Source: Mikania micrantha | Taxonomy: Eukaryota; Streptophyta; Magnoliopsida; Asterales; Asteraceae | Assembly: GCA_009363875.1 (NCBI GenBank) | Contig: CM018688.1 | Coordinates: 63,155,001 to 63,219,000, forward strand | Length of the DNA: 64,000 bases | Direction of reading: 5' to 3' | Part shown: in pieces, positions 54,177 through 64,000 of the stretch | How positions within the stretch are numbered: the first letter of the stretch is position 1 | How the letters are laid out: each line of letters begins with the position of its first letter | The notes under the pieces: generated by a model | The model's database searches: none | What the model was told of the DNA's origin: nothing | Seen by the model: the letters and a program-made list of their open reading frames with translations, nothing else | Position numbers and translations under genes: made by a program

Positions 54177-55584
54177 TGTCGGTTTATATATAGAAATAAT
54201 GGTTCAACACTATCGTAAATCAAGCAACCTAAAGCGAACCAAACACTACAGGCAAGTGTACCTGACGTATGAAGTATAGCTAAGGAAAGTTCGGATATCG
54301 AACCTAAGGACACGGAATCAACTAATAAGGCTTAACTGCAAACCTACCAAAACAAGAAACTTACTAATTTTAGAAACAGATTGGCTTTTATGAAAATGAA
54401 TTTATGCAATTAAAGAAATCAGGAAACCTTAGATGAATCAACTCAACCCAGCAAGAACAACTAGAAAATCAGATATGAATGAAGTTCTACCCAGACTAGG
54501 AATCTTAAAGGAATCTAACAACTATCGGGAATGTCTGACTTAATGATACCGGATCAAATGATACAACCTAATTGGGAACTTAAGGAATGTTAGATCTCAG
54601 GTTCAGACTCTCTAACACTCATGAAGGTCCTAATTGTTGTGTAAAGCTCATCGGGGTGCAATAATGCATCACCGAGTCAGTCTCTCCAATGGGCAATGCT
54701 TAAGAATTTTATGGTTGAAAAACTAGGTCAGTCTCAACAACCACAATGTACCAAAGAACAAATGAATCAATCTAGTTAAGATTAACTATGAATCAGAAAT
54801 ACATGGCATAAACAATCAACAAGTAATCCAATGATCATGCGAATTACCTGAAAACCCTATTTAAACCACAATATCCCGACACCTTATTACTTGATTAGCC
54901 TATAACATGGCTATCCCACTGATTATAATATGATTATATGAAATTCTTATGATTTACCAGGATTAGTCAAATCACCATTAGGTTAAAAACAAGTTTTTAC
55001 CCCAAAATCATGTAAAAATAGAGTTTTTACCAAAATCTATTCAAACTTTATTCACAAGATAGTATTAACATGTAATCAGATCATTCACAATAGTCTAAAA
55101 GCATTCATAATCCTTCACAATCATATTCAAATCAAAAGCAAAGAGTCACGTGTCCCTGTGAGACGAAATGGTCTGGGCGCGGGTCAGGGGATCCGGCGGG
55201 TCTGGGCGTGGGTTTTTAGGGCTAGGTGGCGCGCCCAAGGGCTGCCATGTGTCCCCTGCGTCTGAAACGTTGGAAGATTTACAAAACCACCCCCTTGAAC
55301 TTTAGAAATCCAATTTTTAAGCCCCAAAACATCTAAAAATGCTACTTTTTAGCCCCAAAACTTCTAAAAATTATCTTTTTAGCTTCCAAACTTCATAAAA
55401 ATTATTCCGGCTTCGGTTTCTATTTAACAACGAATGTTTATTATCGCCAAACCTACAAAAATAACACTAAGAAATAAAAATAAGTAAAAATAATTAAAAT
55501 CTAATAAAATCTAAATACATATCTAATAAAATAAGATAAAATACTATAAAATAAATACTAAAATGATGTGTAATTAACGACACA
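54177..55584 (-). repeat. LTR copy 3 (Athila type), abutting copies 2 and 4
   Basis: 1408 bases, TGTCGGTTTAT to AACGACACA, with no internal element sequence on either side. Both junctions read GACACA then TGTCGG. Lacks a ~0.5-kb internal segment present in copies 1 and 2, breaking after CAAAAGCAAAG near 55145. Confidence 0.85.
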
Positions 55585-56996
55585 TGTCGGTTTATATATA
55601 GAAATAATGGTTCAACACTATCGAGTAATAAATCAAACAACCTAAAGCGAACTACACACTACAGGAAAGTGTAACTGAAGTATGAAGTATAGCTAAGGAA
55701 AGTTCGGATATCGAACCTAAGGACACGGAATCGACTAATAAGGTGTAACTGCAAACCTACTAAAACAAGAAACTTACTATTTTAGAAACAGATTGGCTTT
55801 TACGAAAATGAATTTATGCAATTAAAGAAATCAAGAAGCCTTAAATGAATCAACTCAACACAGCAAGAACAACTAGAAAATCATATATGAATGAAGTTCT
55901 ACCCAGACTAGGAATCTTAAAGGAATCTAACAACTATCGGGAATGTCTGACTTAATGATACCGGATCAAATGATACAACCTAATTGGGAACTTAAGGAAT
56001 GCTAGATCTCAGGTTCAGACTCTCTAACACATAGGAAAGTCCTAATTGTTGTGTAAAGCTCACCGGGGTGCAATAATGCATCACCGAGTCGGTCTCTCCA
56101 ACGGGCAATGCTTAAGAATTCTATGGTCAAAAAACTAGGTCAGTCTCAACAACCACAATGTACTAAAGAACAAATGAATCAATCTAATTAAGATTAACTA
56201 TGAATCAGAAATACATGGCATAAACAATCAACAAGTAATCCAATGATCATGCGAATTACCTGAAAACCCTATTTAAACCACAATATCCCGAAAACTTATT
56301 GCTTGATTAGCCTATAAGATGGTTATCCCACTGATTATAATATTATTATATTAAATTATTATGATTTACTAGGACTAGTCAAATCACCATTAGGTTAAAA
56401 ACAAGTTTTTACCCCAAAATCATGTAAAAATAGAGTTTTTACCAAAATAGAGTTTTTACCAAAATAGATTCAAACCTATTCAGAAGATAGTATTAACATG
56501 TAATCAGATCATTCACAATAGTCTAAAAGCATTCATAATCCTTCACAATCAAATTCAAATCAAAAGCAAAGCGCCATGTGTCCCCTGTGAGAGGAAATGG
56601 TCTGGGGCGCGGGTCAGGGGATCCGACGGGTTTGGGCGTGGGTTTTTAGGGCTGCCAAGTGTCCCCTGCGTCTAAAATGTTGGCAGAATTACAAAACCAC
56701 CCCTTGAACTTTAGAAATCCAATTTTTAAGCCCCGTAACTTCAAGAAATGCCACTTTTTAACCCCCGAAACTTCTAAAAATTATATTTTTAGCTTCCAAA
56801 CATCATAAAAATTATTCCGGCTTCAGATTCTTTGTAACAACGAATGTTTATTATCGCGAAACCTACAAAAGTGTCATTAAAAATAAAAATAAGTAAAAAT
56901 AATTAAAATCTAATAAAAACTAAATACATATCTAATAAAATAAGATAAAATATTATCAAATAAAGACTAAAATGATGTTTAATCAACGACACATCA
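55585..56996 (-). repeat. LTR copy 4 (Athila type): 3' LTR of a second copy
   Basis: Same internal deletion as copy 3. It ends CGACACATCA, the full terminus, and is followed on its right by internal 3' DNA with a polypurine-like tract, so it is the 3' LTR of another minus-strand element. It holds a 17-base local duplication (AGAGTTTTTACCAAAAT near 56430). Confidence 0.85.
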
Positions 56997-58089
56997 AACA
57001 TCCCCATTATTAAACTTTGCTTGTCCCTAAGCAAGCCTATAGCAATGCAAAACAAAACCTTATTCAAAAACATTTCACATCAAACAAAACCGAGCATGAG
57101 TATACAAATTAATTACACAATCAATCATAATACTTACAACGGTCAATAGATTTACATCCCAATCGGACACAACTGAAGCAATTTTTTAAAAAAACATCGG
57201 ATTTCCTAATCAAGATTCACCATTTTGCCAAGTATCCACCAATATACACTCACATCCCTCTTAATTGTCACTCATAATTGGGTTAAGTATATGCATTTTA
57301 TTGAGTGAACTCTCAGAACCTAACACTGATACAATGCTAACATAAGCTTGTGCTATAATCAAATATCCACCTAATATCAAGACTAACACAGATCAAAAGG
57401 ACTTTAAAAGGTAGGCTTAGGCTAAGGGTAGGTATTGTAGGGTTTTAAAATGGCTAAAACACAAAAGAAAATCTGGTAGCCAACTTTATTTCACATATAA
57501 GAATTTCAACGAAACAAACTACCAACACTTGGTCTTTGTGACCTTTTATTCACACATTACTACAATTTTTTATTCTTTTTCTTTTTCGTTTTCTTCATTT
57601 CTTTTGGTTTTTTTCTTTAAACTAGAAGAAACCAACATAAACACATAACTATCTAACTAATCGGATGTGTTAACTAAAACTGGGTCAATCAAATGAAAAG
57701 GGTTAGGCTCAACACGGTGTCTAATTGGTATATTTAATGGTTTAAAACAAAAGAAATAGAAAAGGATAAGAAGTGGATGAACCTAATGCCTTAATAATAT
57801 ATGTGTTAAATCTTAACCAAAGTCTCAAAATGTATTCCAGCACAAGTTCTAAAGCAATGTAATAGGTAGGTCAAATAACACACAAACGAATATGTGAATA
57901 AATGAAGATTGTTAAGGCAAAAAATCTCACTAGAAACGTGTGGAATATGGTTAATGATATGAGCATAAAAGGTTTTCAACTATCAAACAGATTTCACTAT
58001 CTTAAGAATCCCAAACCCATAAGTTTTGAAAACAAGTCCAATTGGGAATACTTTATCACGCAACTTAAAGAATAACTGTATAACCAACT
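56997..58089 (-). mobile_element. 3' internal end of a second Athila-type element (H2)
   Basis: Next to the LTR the sense strand reads AATAATGGGGATGTT, a polypurine-like tract, preceded by TTAGGGACAAGCAAAG, a pattern common before Athila/Tat 3' LTRs. The remaining kilobase is AT-rich with a long T-run region (57570-57620) and no ORF. Coding parts would lie to the right but are replaced by I/E. Confidence 0.65.
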
Positions 58090-59497
58090 TGTGATGACAC
58101 ATTTTATTTAAAATATTGTAATATAATCGATCAGTGAAATTTTGATTTAAATAATATTTAATTAGTATTTGAATTATGTTATATTGTAGATTTAATAACC
58201 AAGTTACTTAACTTGGTTATATGTTTTGATAAGTTGATGGGTTGAAGTTGCCAAATACTCAAATTATTAAATTGACAGGATAAGTATTTGACTTTCATTA
58301 AATATTCATATCCTCATTATATGTATGTGTGTGTTTATGTGGGAGACGTCAGAGTAGAGAGGAGAAGAAGAAGCAAGCCCTAGTTACCAATTTTGTAGTA
58401 TTTGTGGTCCAAATTAGTGATTGAAGGCTTAAATCGCTATCCTTTGTGATTTCCAACTACTAGGTAAGCAATTTTTGAGTTCTTGTTCTAGTTCTTGCAA
58501 CATTTGGAAAGATGAACTTATGTGGGTTTGTTTCAAATTTTGAAATTTATTATTAAAATGAGTTAGAAACCATGATTGAGTGCTTATTTTGAATTTGAAA
58601 CAATCAAACTAGTAATTATTAAGAGATTTGGTTGAAGTGGTATTGTATGGGATTTGGTTAACTAGTAAAGTTTTATAAAATCCACATAAGTGTCTTTAAT
58701 AGCTAGTGAGATTATTACTATCATGGTTTTGCCTTGTGTGATGCATCAATTTTGATTAACCCTTGGTAAAGATGATGAAATTGGTGAATTGGAGTTGTAA
58801 GTGGGATTAGTTAGTATTTAAACATTCACAAAATATTAGTTAAATAAAAGACGCACACCAAGTGCTTGTAGAAATTCCAACAGTTGACTTTTGGTCAAAA
58901 GTTGGTAAATTGAATCATGAAATGGGTTTAAAAGTGATTATCATTATGGAATTGGTAAATTGATAGTAAAATGGTTGAATTGATGAGTTTATGTCCTTCA
59001 GTATCAAATTTGTATTGATAGTTCTATTTCATAATTCATAAAGGGCTTTGAATAGGAAAAAGAGAATGCCGATATGTGTAGAAAAAGCGTGGTTCAAATG
59101 GTAGTTAAGAGAATTGAATTTTTTGTAAAGAGGTTGTGGTAGTGATAATCCAAAGAAGAATCAAAGAGAAGGCAAGGCTCCATTTGAGCATTCACAACCC
59201 AAAGTGCTAAAGTAAATTATCCAACTTACTAAACACTATATATATGTGTAGTAGTGATATTCTATTACTTGAATTGATGTGATTATAAATTTTTGGTATA
59301 TAGATGAAATTGGTTTAGTTGTGCAGTTTGACTTATTTAGTCAAACTGTGCATATCTAACAAAATGTTTGAATTGAGCTTTTGTGTAATAGAATTGATTG
59401 TAATTGGTTTTGTAAATCTATGATAGAAGAATCAGAGGATGAATATCATAGTAGCATTGTTTGTAAATGATTATAAACTTATGCATTTGTTGGCTGA
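58090..59497 (+). repeat. Promoter-like DNA, possibly a partial LTR (I)
   Basis: Starts TGTGATGACACA. It has a perfect 10-base dyad (58197-58218), a TATA-like CATTATATG near 58315, a purine-rich GAGGAGAAGAAG leader near 58357 and a donor-like CTAG/GTAAGC near 58461, the same order as in the LTRs here. E interrupts it at 59498. No coding domain or second copy is in view, so a host promoter and 5' leader cannot be excluded. Confidence 0.35.
58197..58218. repeat. Perfect 10-base palindrome arms with 2-base spacer
   Basis: AACCAAGTTA and TAACTTGGTT flank CT, about 100 bases before the TATA-like sequence. Confidence 0.7.
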
Positions 59498-59859
59498 TGT
59501 CACACCCCGAGCCGGCGGGGTTGGATCGGATTCCCCGTCGGGCGGAAGGTTCCCGGGGCGCGATATCGTGAATGATAATCGTGGTGATCAGATTGTTTAC
59601 ATTGCACATGATATAAATGAGAAATGCTAAATAGAATATAATTACAAAGTTAAATTACATCAGTATCGTTTATAATTTAACAATGTAAATCTACCATCAA
59701 CATCATAACTTTACTATCTTGTATCTACACAAGATATACAAAATATATTGTATAATGATGTTCCCAAAAATATGCAGGTCCAAAAATACTAAGTCTTCTA
59801 TCTGAAGTCATAGTCCAAAAGCAATAACTTCTTAATTGACATGTTCGTCACCTGAGAAG

Positions 59860-60330
59860 TCATGCAAAAAGATCAAGTCAACACATGGTTGATGAGTTCA
59901 TATAGTTTAGCATTTGAAAAGTAGTTTTGTAACCCTTTTTCGGTAAAAACCCTAACCTCATTAACTTCACCTGTAATATCCAGTTCAGTATGCTTATATA
60001 TAGGGCATACAAAAGGGTCGAGCCTACAACCCGCCCAGACGCCATCCCACCACATACTAAACCACATAGGACATTGTTGTTAATGATAATTAGGCATTTT
60101 TACCTATCCTTCATTTACATCACACCATAGTTCTTCCTATACACAACATGTTTGTTAGACTCTCAAGTAACAATCTTAATCTCATTAACACCACCTACAA
60201 TATCCAATTCGGTATGCTTATATATAGGGCATATGTATGGTCGAACTTACCGCCCGCCCATCCAACATCCCACCACATACTAAATCACATATGGCAATGC
60301 TATTAATGATAATTAAGCATTTTACCCCAT
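59860..60330 (-). repeat. ~220-bp duplication with TATA-like blocks in E
   Basis: CCCTATATATAAGCATAC (sense) occurs at 59988-60009 and 60212-60233, each near a CCCACCACATACTAAA word. This is the counterpart of 25758-26190 in D. Confidence 0.85.
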
Positions 60331-60847
60331 CAATAACTCACTTAGCTCTTCAATTCTTTGTTCCTGTAAATACAAAAGCTTGGGATCTCTATGGATTCCT
60401 TAGGTTCATCATACAATCATGATCAACACATCATTTGTAGAAACAGTTCAATAAATGCTTAGTTAAATAAATAAATAAACATTTAATAAAATCTAAGACC
60501 TAATGATTGGGCCTTGTTCAACTCGAGTAGACTAGTCTAGCAATCAGGGTTCTTAGTAGTAAAGGAGATCTGTAAACCTCATCAAACATGTGACCTATAA
60601 TCAATCAGTCTAGCTAGGACATCTTTTGATATATAGGCTTTTATAGTTCTTTAGACCTTCCATAGTTTCGTATAGTTCTTTAGTTCTTTGGCACATGTTA
60701 TCTTTGAGCATTTCCCACATGTTCCTCAAAACAGTTAGGGAATAATGTAAATATCATCAAACATGCATCTCATATTCGATCAGTCTAGCTAGGACATCAT
60801 TCAAACCTGAGAATGGCACATGCTATCTTTGATATTTTCCAGTCAGA

Positions 60848-61113
60848 CCCTTGAAATACTTCTTTGTACTTAGTTCTTTGAAATAGATCGTTAGTTCTTT
60901 GATAACACACCCTTGAAATAGTTCTTTGAATTAGATCGTTAGTTCTTTGACAACACACCCTTGAAATAGTTCTTTGAAACAGATCGTTAGTTCTTTGACA
61001 ACACACCCTTGAATAGTTCTTTGATTAGTCCGTTAGTTCTTTGAAATGGACCTTTGAAAATAGTTCTTTGATTTAGATCTTTAGTTCTTTGAAAATAGTT
61101 CTTTGATTTGACA
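60848..61113 (-). repeat. 48-bp tandem repeat in E
   Basis: About five units with CTTGAAATAGTTCTTTGA and GATCGTTAGTTCTTTGA words; starts of the clear units at 60912, 60960 and 61008 are exactly 48 bases apart. Absent from D at the equivalent place. Confidence 0.88.
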
Positions 61114-61257
61114 CGGTTATCTATTCATAATGAATAAACAACTCACTTTGAATTCCAGTATATTGTATACCTAAACATAATCTAGGATACAATTCCATAT
61201 ATAAAACAAAAGCATTTAAGTAAATATAATCTTGCGAAAATAATTTACGCATGCTTC

Positions 61258-61310
61258 TCAGCCCCGCGTTTGAAAACAAAAATGTTTAGAAAAGGGGCAG
61301 TGAACTCACT
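61258..61310 (-). promoter_or_regulatory. Donor-like site plus GCCCC/GGGGC stem, E
   Basis: Sense CAAGTGAGTTCACT is followed by GCCCC and, 33 bases on, GGGGC (plus view GCCCC 61261, GGGGC 61294). The partner TGAACTCATCAACC lies at about 59885-59900. Confidence 0.45.
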
Positions 61311-62159
61311 TGAGTTGTTGTGCAATAGAAATATCACAAAATGCGCGCTCTTTGTTTGTAGGTTATGTTTCTTTAGTTCCTGAGTTGTTTTAAGAGGATT
61401 TGAATACGATAAGTATTTATAATAGACGTCGTATCTAGGGTTTGGTCTCGTGTGCAACTAAGTGTCCTATGTGCTAATGAGTTTCTAAGATTTCATCTAA
61501 CTACTTTAACTTATTACCCTTTAATATGCCCTAACCCGCCAATTAATCATTACGAGTCTTAGTTAAAGCGTATTTAATCATTTCATTCTAGGTTAATTAT
61601 CTAGAAAGTATCATTTGATGTGATTTAATAAAATTTATAACTCATTTTCTTTTATTAAAATAATATTAATTTAAGAAAGGTAACTTACTCATGATGAGCT
61701 TGGGTTAGGCCCATTTCTAGATTATTTGCAATACTTGAATTAACTAGATCTTGATAGTTTATATAAACCATCTAGATTAGTTACCCGCCTTTATAGATTT
61801 CCCGAAGGTTTGGGTGTTAATATTTAATCAACCCTATTACCTTCCCGTCATCGTTTTGATCCATAGAGTACTTCCCCCGTGATATTGATAGCTTAGTTCA
61901 AGGAAACTCAATTATGTTAACTAAAAGAATAACCAACCCATATCCAAGGTTAACCCCTATTGTATTTTAAGAACCCTTAGTTTATTGCATCATCACAACT
62001 ATATTAATCCCCACCTTGCTAAGCTCTATGTTTATCCTTTAATTACATAATGGTGGTCGTATACCATGGAATCCTAATAGTTCCCTTCTACATGCACGAG
62101 TCTACGTAACCCATTCATGCGCACACACACCCACACTCCCCGTGCATGCTAAGATAAAC

Positions 62160-62530
62160 CAACCTAGCTCGACCGGTTTAACATATTCATGGGCCGGTTG
62201 GGTGATCTCTTGGGCCGGCCGAATGGACATCTTGGCCGACTAGAGGGTGGTCGACCGAACCATGCCGAGCGAATGGCACCTTAGCCGAAGGTGGTTGGCA
62301 ACCGAAAGGGACTTAGCCGAAAGAGAAGCCGAGCGAATGGGTGGATGGCCAAATGAAGATGGCATGGCCGACCGAGAGAGCATGCTTCGGCCTGGTCATT
62401 CGGCCGAATAGGGATGCTGATCTGATTAAAATCATTCGGTCCCTTGCTGGTTCACCCCTTGGCCATTCGGCCGTATGAGGCCTCATTCGGCCCTCTGATG
62501 GGAGCCCTTCGGCCAGTAGTGGCCTGGTAG
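62160..62530 (-). repeat. CCGAATGG-type degenerate repeat tract in E
   Basis: Many words such as GGCCGAATGG, AGCCGAA and CATTCGGCC in both orientations, including the 12-base palindrome ATTCGGCCGAAT near 62400. It lies roughly where D has its GAACC tract and B its CATTCG minisatellite. Confidence 0.65.
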
Positions 62531-62735
62531 TTAGGTGCTCACTCAGTTCGAATCCTAGACCCTATTGTGGTATCTCACATGTTCCCGAACGGTTCTAAGT
62601 GAAGTGGGTGTGGTTTCCTAAGGTTTTGGAAGTGTTACAACCGGTTCCCATATGGGGTTCGATCTAGTGTTTTCAAAACCCCAAAACCAAACAAAATCTT
62701 GGGTTATACCTCAAATCAGATGGATTGTAGCTTAG

Positions 62736-64000
62736 TGTCACACCCCGGGCCGGCGGGAACGGATCGTGTTTTCCCGTCGGGCGGAATGTTCCCGGGGCGC
62801 GATATCATTGTGTTGATAATCAAATGATCAGATTGTTTACATAGCACATGAGATATAAATGAGAAATGCTAATCATGACATGAAATAGAATTACAAAGTT
62901 AAATTACATTGTACTTCATAATTTAACTAAGTAAATCTAATCAAAAAGAATCAATGAGTTTATATCTTGATCTGTACAAGATATACAAAAGTGATTCAGT
63001 GTTCTGTCATATCAAAATGTATGCAATCAAAAGAAAGCTAGGTCTTCTATGAGCCCACTAGCTTAACACTTGCATATAGTATCTACACCTGTCCGTCACC
63101 TGAGAAAACATGTAATTTAAACAAAGTCAACACTAGGTTGGTGAGTTCATAAGTAAGTACATTGAAAACCATTGAACTGATCATGCACACATTCACAATG
63201 TATTAACTGTTGCTTGTATACTTGTTTCACCTGTTCCACCCAATGGCCTCTCCTTAGTTATATGTACAAGTAGTATATCACCTGATTAAGTATGCTTATA
63301 TATAGGGAATCACGAAAGGTTCAAGCCCAGACGCTATCCCACCACATACTCAACCAAATTCCACACCACTTGCGATACAACTAAAGATATCCATTTCCCA
63401 ATCATCCAATTTGTCCGCTGTATAATCATATGTAGAATAATAATATAGTAAGAGGGGTTTAGTCATCAAACCGAAGTATTGATAAACCCTCATCAAATTA
63501 AGGAATTTAGATTATCTAAATCTGATCCTTATATTATTCTATTACTTGTGAGGTTAACTTTTATGATACACTTTTAATTTAATTAAAAGTATTAGTTAAC
63601 TGTTCATCATATGTCTCCAAATGCAACGTATAGAATCCGAATGGAATCCATTTTAAATCCTCACGTAATCAGATTAAAATGCATTCCATTCTCTCCTATC
63701 CCGCCGTGTGATCCCAAAGTTTTCGTGTGGGATTATCTCATGTGATTAACAAAGTCGAATAAGAACTTGTCTTATTACGTTATGATAATCGGGTGTAAAT
63801 GACAAGAATCCCATGAAGTTACGTTATCATGATCGTCATTTACTGTAAATGATAAGAATCGTCATTTACTGAATCCATGCGTTCCCAAAGTATCCGTGTG
63901 GGAATGTTCTCGTGTGTTTAACAAAGTCGAATAAGAACTCGTCTTATTACATTATGTTAAATATGTGTAAATGACAAGAATCCCATGAAGTTACGTTATC
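62736..64000 (-). mobile_element. Element F: LTR of the B lineage, runs off the window
   Basis: Starts TGTCACACCCCGGGCC, inserted in E with left flank CTTAG. Has an acceptor-like block (63095-63152, GGTTGGTGAGTTCATAAG in plus view), one TATA-like block (63290-63308) and a ~171-bp tandem repeat at the window end. One TATA-like unit rather than two places it closer to B than to D/E. Confidence 0.85.
63713..64000 (-). repeat. ~171-bp tandem repeat in F, cut by the window end
   Basis: CCCAAAGT starts units at 63713 and 63884; both contain AACAAAGTCGAATAAGAAC and CAAGAATCCCATGAAGTTAC. A shorter CGTCATTTACTGTAAATGA dyad separates them. Confidence 0.85.

Larger units (their letters stand above)
59498..62735 (-). 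mobile_element. Element E: LTR of the D lineage, interrupted by F
   Basis: Plus-strand view starts TGTCACACCCCGAGCC, the reverse complement of the D terminus, and follows D in reverse: acceptor-like block (59845-59900), two TATA-like blocks, donor-like site (61258-61310) and a GC-rich word repeat. No primer site or coding sequence adjoins the left end, so it may be a solo LTR. Left flank GCTGA. Its U3 end lies beyond F, outside the window. Confidence 0.85.

Noticed and set aside
55140..55260. Separate GC-rich insertion in LTR copy 3
   Set aside because: It matches copies 1, 2 and 4; the apparent novelty comes from the adjoining ~0.5-kb deletion.

Overview
The window is plant nuclear DNA made almost entirely of nested LTR retrotransposons. 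I found no host gene, tRNA, rRNA or CRISPR array. The evidence is structural: Ty3/gypsy polyprotein domains, tRNA-Met and Athila-type primer binding sites, polypurine tracts, LTRs of 1.4 to 4.3 kb and 5-bp target site duplications. The species cannot be named from this sequence. A large dicot genome is likely, and the gag and pol style recalls Asteraceae, but that is only an impression.

Layout. (1) 1-432: an unidentified coiled-coil coding relic. (2) 431-36789 (+): element B, an old, broken Tekay/Del-type chromovirus whose 5' LTR has lost its first ~0.9 kb. Two minus-strand elements sit inside it. Element A (6071-16528, TSD CTTCC) is almost intact: its two 2109-bp LTRs differ at one base by eye, and one amber codon breaks its gag-pol frame. 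Element C (17866-32606, TSD AGAAC) is a decayed relative, and it is itself split by D (22295-26610, TSD TCCAA), a 4.3-kb solo LTR. (3) 36790-42606 (-): the internal region of an Athila-type element (H), followed by its LTR and further LTR copies lying head to tail (42607-44549 and 53075-56996). A decayed plus-strand element G (44550-53074) interrupts this run. (4) 56997-58089: the 3' internal end of a second Athila-type copy. (5) 58090-59497: promoter-like DNA, perhaps an LTR (I). (6) 59498-64000: two minus-strand LTRs of the B/D superfamily, F (62736 to the window end) inserted in E (59498-62735).

Insertion order, read from the interruptions: H, then B and G in H; A and C in B; D in C; E in I; F in E. 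A is clearly the youngest.

The most interesting signals lie in the LTRs. Unrelated-looking LTR families (A, C, G, and in altered form B and D) carry CG-rich dyads with a 3-base spacer just upstream of the presumed core promoter; a 19-base version is identical in C and G. All of these LTRs also share a splice-donor-like site followed by a C-rich/G-rich stem, and an acceptor-like site preceded by a near reverse complement of the donor, suggesting a common leader-intron architecture. Element A has an extra ORF upstream of gag for a protein with a coiled coil and a C-terminal membrane segment, followed by a 70-bp tandem repeat with internal dyads. The run of abutting Athila-type LTRs is also unusual.
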